Made by a program: the position numbers and the translations under genes. 64,000 bases of DNA. It comes from Cellulomonas humilata (GTDB lineage: Bacteria; Actinomycetota; Actinomycetes; Actinomycetales; Cellulomonadaceae). The stretch lies in assembly GCF_030814415.1 (NCBI RefSeq), contig NZ_JAUSVB010000001.1, positions 868,001 to 932,000 of the forward strand. Direction: 5' to 3'. Positions 62,237 through 64,000 of this stretch are shown one piece after another. Each line of letters starts with the position of its first letter. Positions within the stretch are counted from its first letter, which is position 1. A model generated the notes under the pieces. The model had not been told where the DNA came from and did not search any database. It worked only from the letters and a program-made list of their open reading frames with translations.

Positions 62237-62317
62237 CGTTGCCTCATCTTCGTCATTGGAGTTCAGGCCGCTACCTCGACCCACGGAGTCGGGCGTCCCG
62301 GTGTCGGAGGGGTGAGC

Positions 62318-62376
62318 AACCGGTTTCTCGATCGTAGGAGACCGCTTTCCGCACGCCGACTGGCTAAACGATTCGG
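62318..62376 (-). promoter_or_regulatory. LacI-type operator candidates upstream of the PL1 gene
   Basis: AACCGGTT (62318-62325) is a perfect 8-bp palindrome with a central CG, and CTAAACGATTCGG (62364-62376) resembles half-conserved LacI-family sites. Both lie 80-140 nt upstream of the PL1 start in the 203-bp gap. A pectin-responsive LacI repressor is inferred; no such gene is in the window. Confidence 0.3.
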
Positions 62377-62439
62377 CACGGTGTTTCTCATGTGCGGGCG
62401 CGACGGACCTCAGGCGCGACTCGGATCGACGTGCGGGCG

Positions 62440-63018
62440 TCAGGCGGCTCGGCGACGCGCCCGGACGATCAGCGGGATACCGACGCCGAGGCCGACGACG
62501 AGGAACCCGAGCAGCCACCAGACCCACGCCGGGGTGCCGTCGGCAACGTCCTCAGCCGGCACGTCGGTCGACGCGGACGGCGAAGGCGTCACCGTCGGCG
62601 TCGGCGTGGGAGTCGGGGTCGGGGTCGGCGTGGGGGTCGGCGTCGGCTCCGGGGCGACAGCTGTCTCGGTCGGCACCGGCGTGGGGAGCGGCACGGGCGC
62701 CGGCTCCGTCGGGGTCGGCTCCGGTGGCTGCTCTGGGGTGGGGGTCGGTTCCGGCTCCGGCTCGGTCGGCGTCGGCTCGGGAGCGATCGCCGTCTCGGTC
62801 GGCGTGGGACGGGACGGCAGCGTCGGCGTCGGGAGCGACGGGATCGTGATCGTCGGCGTGGGGGTGGGCAGCGGCGGGATCGTGATCGTCGGCGTCGGCG
62901 TGCGGGTCGGGGTCGGAAGGGAGATCCCACCGTCACCGCACGACGCCACCAGGAGGACGGCCGTGAGCACGGCGATGACTCCCGAGGTTTGCCGGACGAC
63001 CGCCCGTGGTGCGCTCAC
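62440..63018 (-). CDS. Pro/Thr-rich lipoprotein with C-terminal membrane segment
   Basis: 192 residues. A lipobox ends the signal sequence ([16 protein letters not shown]). The middle 120 residues are Pro/Thr/Glu repeats ([10 protein letters not shown] and related), a cell-wall-spanning spacer type. The C-terminus has one hydrophobic segment ([20 protein letters not shown]) and a basic tail. There is no LPxTG. The layout suggests two membrane attachments, which is unusual. GAGAGGGG precedes the GTG. Function unknown. Confidence 0.78.
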   Translation of the reverse strand: MSAPRAVVRQTSGVIAVLTAVLLVASCGDGGISLPTPTRTPTPTITIPPLPTPTPTITIPSLPTPTLPSRPTPTETAIAPEPTPTEPEPEPTPTPEQPPEPTPTEPAPVPLPTPVPTETAVAPEPTPTPTPTPTPTPTPTPTVTPSPSASTDVPAEDVADGTPAWVWWLLGFLVVGLGVGIPLIVRARRRAA

Positions 63019-63143
63019 GCGATGCCCCTCTCGGAGACTGCTTCCTACGCCACAGTCCCCGCCGCCCGGTGGGCGGGTGGGTGCGCATGGACATCTGACC
63101 ACATATCACCCCAGCCAGACCGGCGATTCGACGACGCGTCCGC

Positions 63144-63767
63144 TCAGACCGCCGAGGTCACCGGCTGCCGCAGGATGGTGCGCTGCTTCTCGGGCGCGAC
63201 CTTCCGGAAGTCGCTGAGATAGATCTCGTGGTGCGTCCCGGTCATCCGCAGCCCGTTGTGCGGGATGAACTCGTGGTGCAGCCGCGCGAGCACGTCGGCC
63301 TCGTCGTCGAACGATCCGACGTGCAGCGTCTGCACGCACCGCCCCTCGGACAAGGGCGCCAGCCGGAGGTCGTCCAGCCGCGCCGGCCGGTTCTTCGCCG
63401 CGACCTTCTCGATGGCCGCGGCGACCAGCTCCTCGCCCAACCAGTCCGGGACCAGGAGCATCAGCGTCCAGTCCCACCGGGACTTGTCCCGCGCCGCCGT
63501 GAACGACGCCAGGTCCTCCGCCCACCACAGACCCTCGAGCGGCGGGACCACGTAGTCGCGTCCGAGGTCGCGCTTGCTCGCGAACTTGAGCGTGTAGGCC
63601 ACGGGGTAGAGCGTCTCGACCGCGTCCGTGAACGCCGGCGAGGTGTTCGGATCGCCGTGGCCGTCGATCATCAGGTACTGCAGGTCGGGCACGTCGACGA
63701 TCCGGAACTGCCCCCGTCGGGCCTGGTAGCTGTCGAGCGACTTCTTGAGGTCGACCCGGTCCGTCAC
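63144..63767 (-). CDS. GyrI-like small-molecule-binding domain protein
   Basis: 207 residues. Seen are FRIVDVPDLQYLMIDGHGDP, FASKRDLGRDYVVPPLEGLW, WTLMLLVPDW and a repeat of the SHS2-type fold at the end (MTGTHHEIYLSDFRKVAPEK). It belongs to the GyrI-like (AraC effector-binding-related) group without any DNA-binding domain; such proteins bind or hydrolyse small cationic compounds. The GTG overlaps the upstream gene's stop (GTGA). Confidence 0.85.
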   Translation of the reverse strand: MTDRVDLKKSLDSYQARRGQFRIVDVPDLQYLMIDGHGDPNTSPAFTDAVETLYPVAYTLKFASKRDLGRDYVVPPLEGLWWAEDLASFTAARDKSRWDWTLMLLVPDWLGEELVAAAIEKVAAKNRPARLDDLRLAPLSEGRCVQTLHVGSFDDEADVLARLHHEFIPHNGLRMTGTHHEIYLSDFRKVAPEKQRTILRQPVTSAV

Positions 63768-64000
63768 AGAGCCCTCGCGACGACGGTCGCGTGCCCGCAC
63801 GCTGCGCAGACCGTCGCGTCCTGGACCACGTGGAAGTCGGCGCAGCCCGGGTTCGTGCAGGTGCGCGTCTCGGTACCGGGTGGCCGCGTGTGCGGCTGCG
63901 GCTCCTTGAGCGGCATCGGCGTCGAGTAGATCGGCGCGATCGGACCGGTACCCGGCGGCGGCACACGCAGGACGGTCCACTCGGTCGGCCTGCCGCACAC
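63764..64000 (-). CDS. Zinc-ribbon protein (possibly truncated by the window edge)
   Basis: 78 residues are visible. The C-terminal half has two Cys pairs (RTCTNPGCADFH and TVCAACGHATVV) that form a zinc ribbon. A GTG lies at the very edge (63998-64000), so the true start may be beyond the window. It is coupled to the GyrI-like gene by a 4-nt overlap. Confidence 0.6.
   Translation of the reverse strand: MCGRPTEWTVLRVPPPGTGPIAPIYSTPMPLKEPQPHTRPPGTETRTCTNPGCADFHVVQDATVCAACGHATVVARAL

Noticed and set aside
62440-62940. Repeat-rich region considered as a CRISPR array
   Set aside because: The repeats are short Pro/Thr codon repeats in an open frame; no spacers of constant length.
62440-63018. 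Sortase-anchored protein
   Set aside because: There is no LPxTG-like motif before the C-terminal hydrophobic segment.
1-64000. tRNA, rRNA, transposase, integrase or attachment sites
   Set aside because: Reading both strands gave no cloverleaf with CCA-type acceptor stem, no rRNA segments and no transposase or integrase motifs.

Overview
The window is 64 kb of high-GC DNA with strong G/C third-position bias. It carries actinobacterial family signatures: a RamB-type regulator beside aceA/aceB, a MoeZ-type sulfurtransferase, DUF2510 and DUF6457 proteins, and many genes preceded by a -10 box with no leader. Two secreted pectate lyases and this gene set suggest a plant-polymer-degrading Micrococcales bacterium such as Cellulomonas; that placement is inference. 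No rRNA, tRNA, transposase, CRISPR array or replication origin was seen. The sequence reads as ordinary chromosome with several accessory islands.

Layout. 1-2.3 kb: an ArsR/SRPBCC/SnoaL-like operon divergent from an APH-like kinase. 2.3-6.6 kb: the RNA helicase HrpA. 6.7-11.0 kb: a three-gene operon resembling the cargo end of an extracellular contractile injection system (AAA+ ATPase, DUF4157 protein with two HExxH motifs, small protein) without any tail genes. 11.1-14.0 kb: a DrrAB-like ABC exporter divergent from a TetR repressor with a long coiled-coil extension. 14.1-18.7 kb: 3-methyladenine glycosylase, a small orphan protein, then metF-metE behind a SAM riboswitch. 18.8-21.0 kb: a MalY-type beta-lyase, a cysteine-rich microprotein, MutT and a stand-alone LuxR domain. 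21.3-26.1 kb: gcvP-gcvT-gcvH behind a tandem glycine riboswitch. 26.2-32.2 kb: a near-complete molybdenum cofactor pathway in two convergent operons. 32.2-43.6 kb: housekeeping and metabolic genes (aminotransferase, CorA, glutathione peroxidase, tyrosine phosphatase, phytase-like protein, quinone reductase, MmsA-like dehydrogenase, methionine aminopeptidase). 43.8-48.3 kb: the glyoxylate shunt (aceA-aceB) divergent from its probable regulator RamB. 48.4-52.9 kb: a PKD/multi-TM protein with a MauE-like partner, an FAD monooxygenase and a hypothetical protein. 52.9-59.2 kb: an HSP90-like ATPase coupled to a large helical-repeat protein, then a cNMP-binding thioredoxin-reductase-like protein. 59.3-64.0 kb: two modular pectate lyases, a Pro/Thr-rich lipoprotein, a GyrI-like protein and a partial zinc-ribbon protein.

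How the genes fit together. metF supplies methyl-tetrahydrofolate and metE uses it to methylate homocysteine; MalY could provide the homocysteine, and the glycine cleavage genes nearby also feed one-carbon units. The Moco cluster runs from GTP (MoaA, MoaC) through sulfur transfer (MoeZ, MoaD, MoaE) to metal insertion (Mog, MoeA) and nucleotide attachment (MobA), but no molybdoenzyme lies in the window. The best candidates for undescribed biology are the orphan DUF4157/AAA+ operon, the HSP90-like/helical-repeat operon, the PKD/MauE pair, a branched RNA-like structure upstream of map, and a family of related intergenic hairpins.
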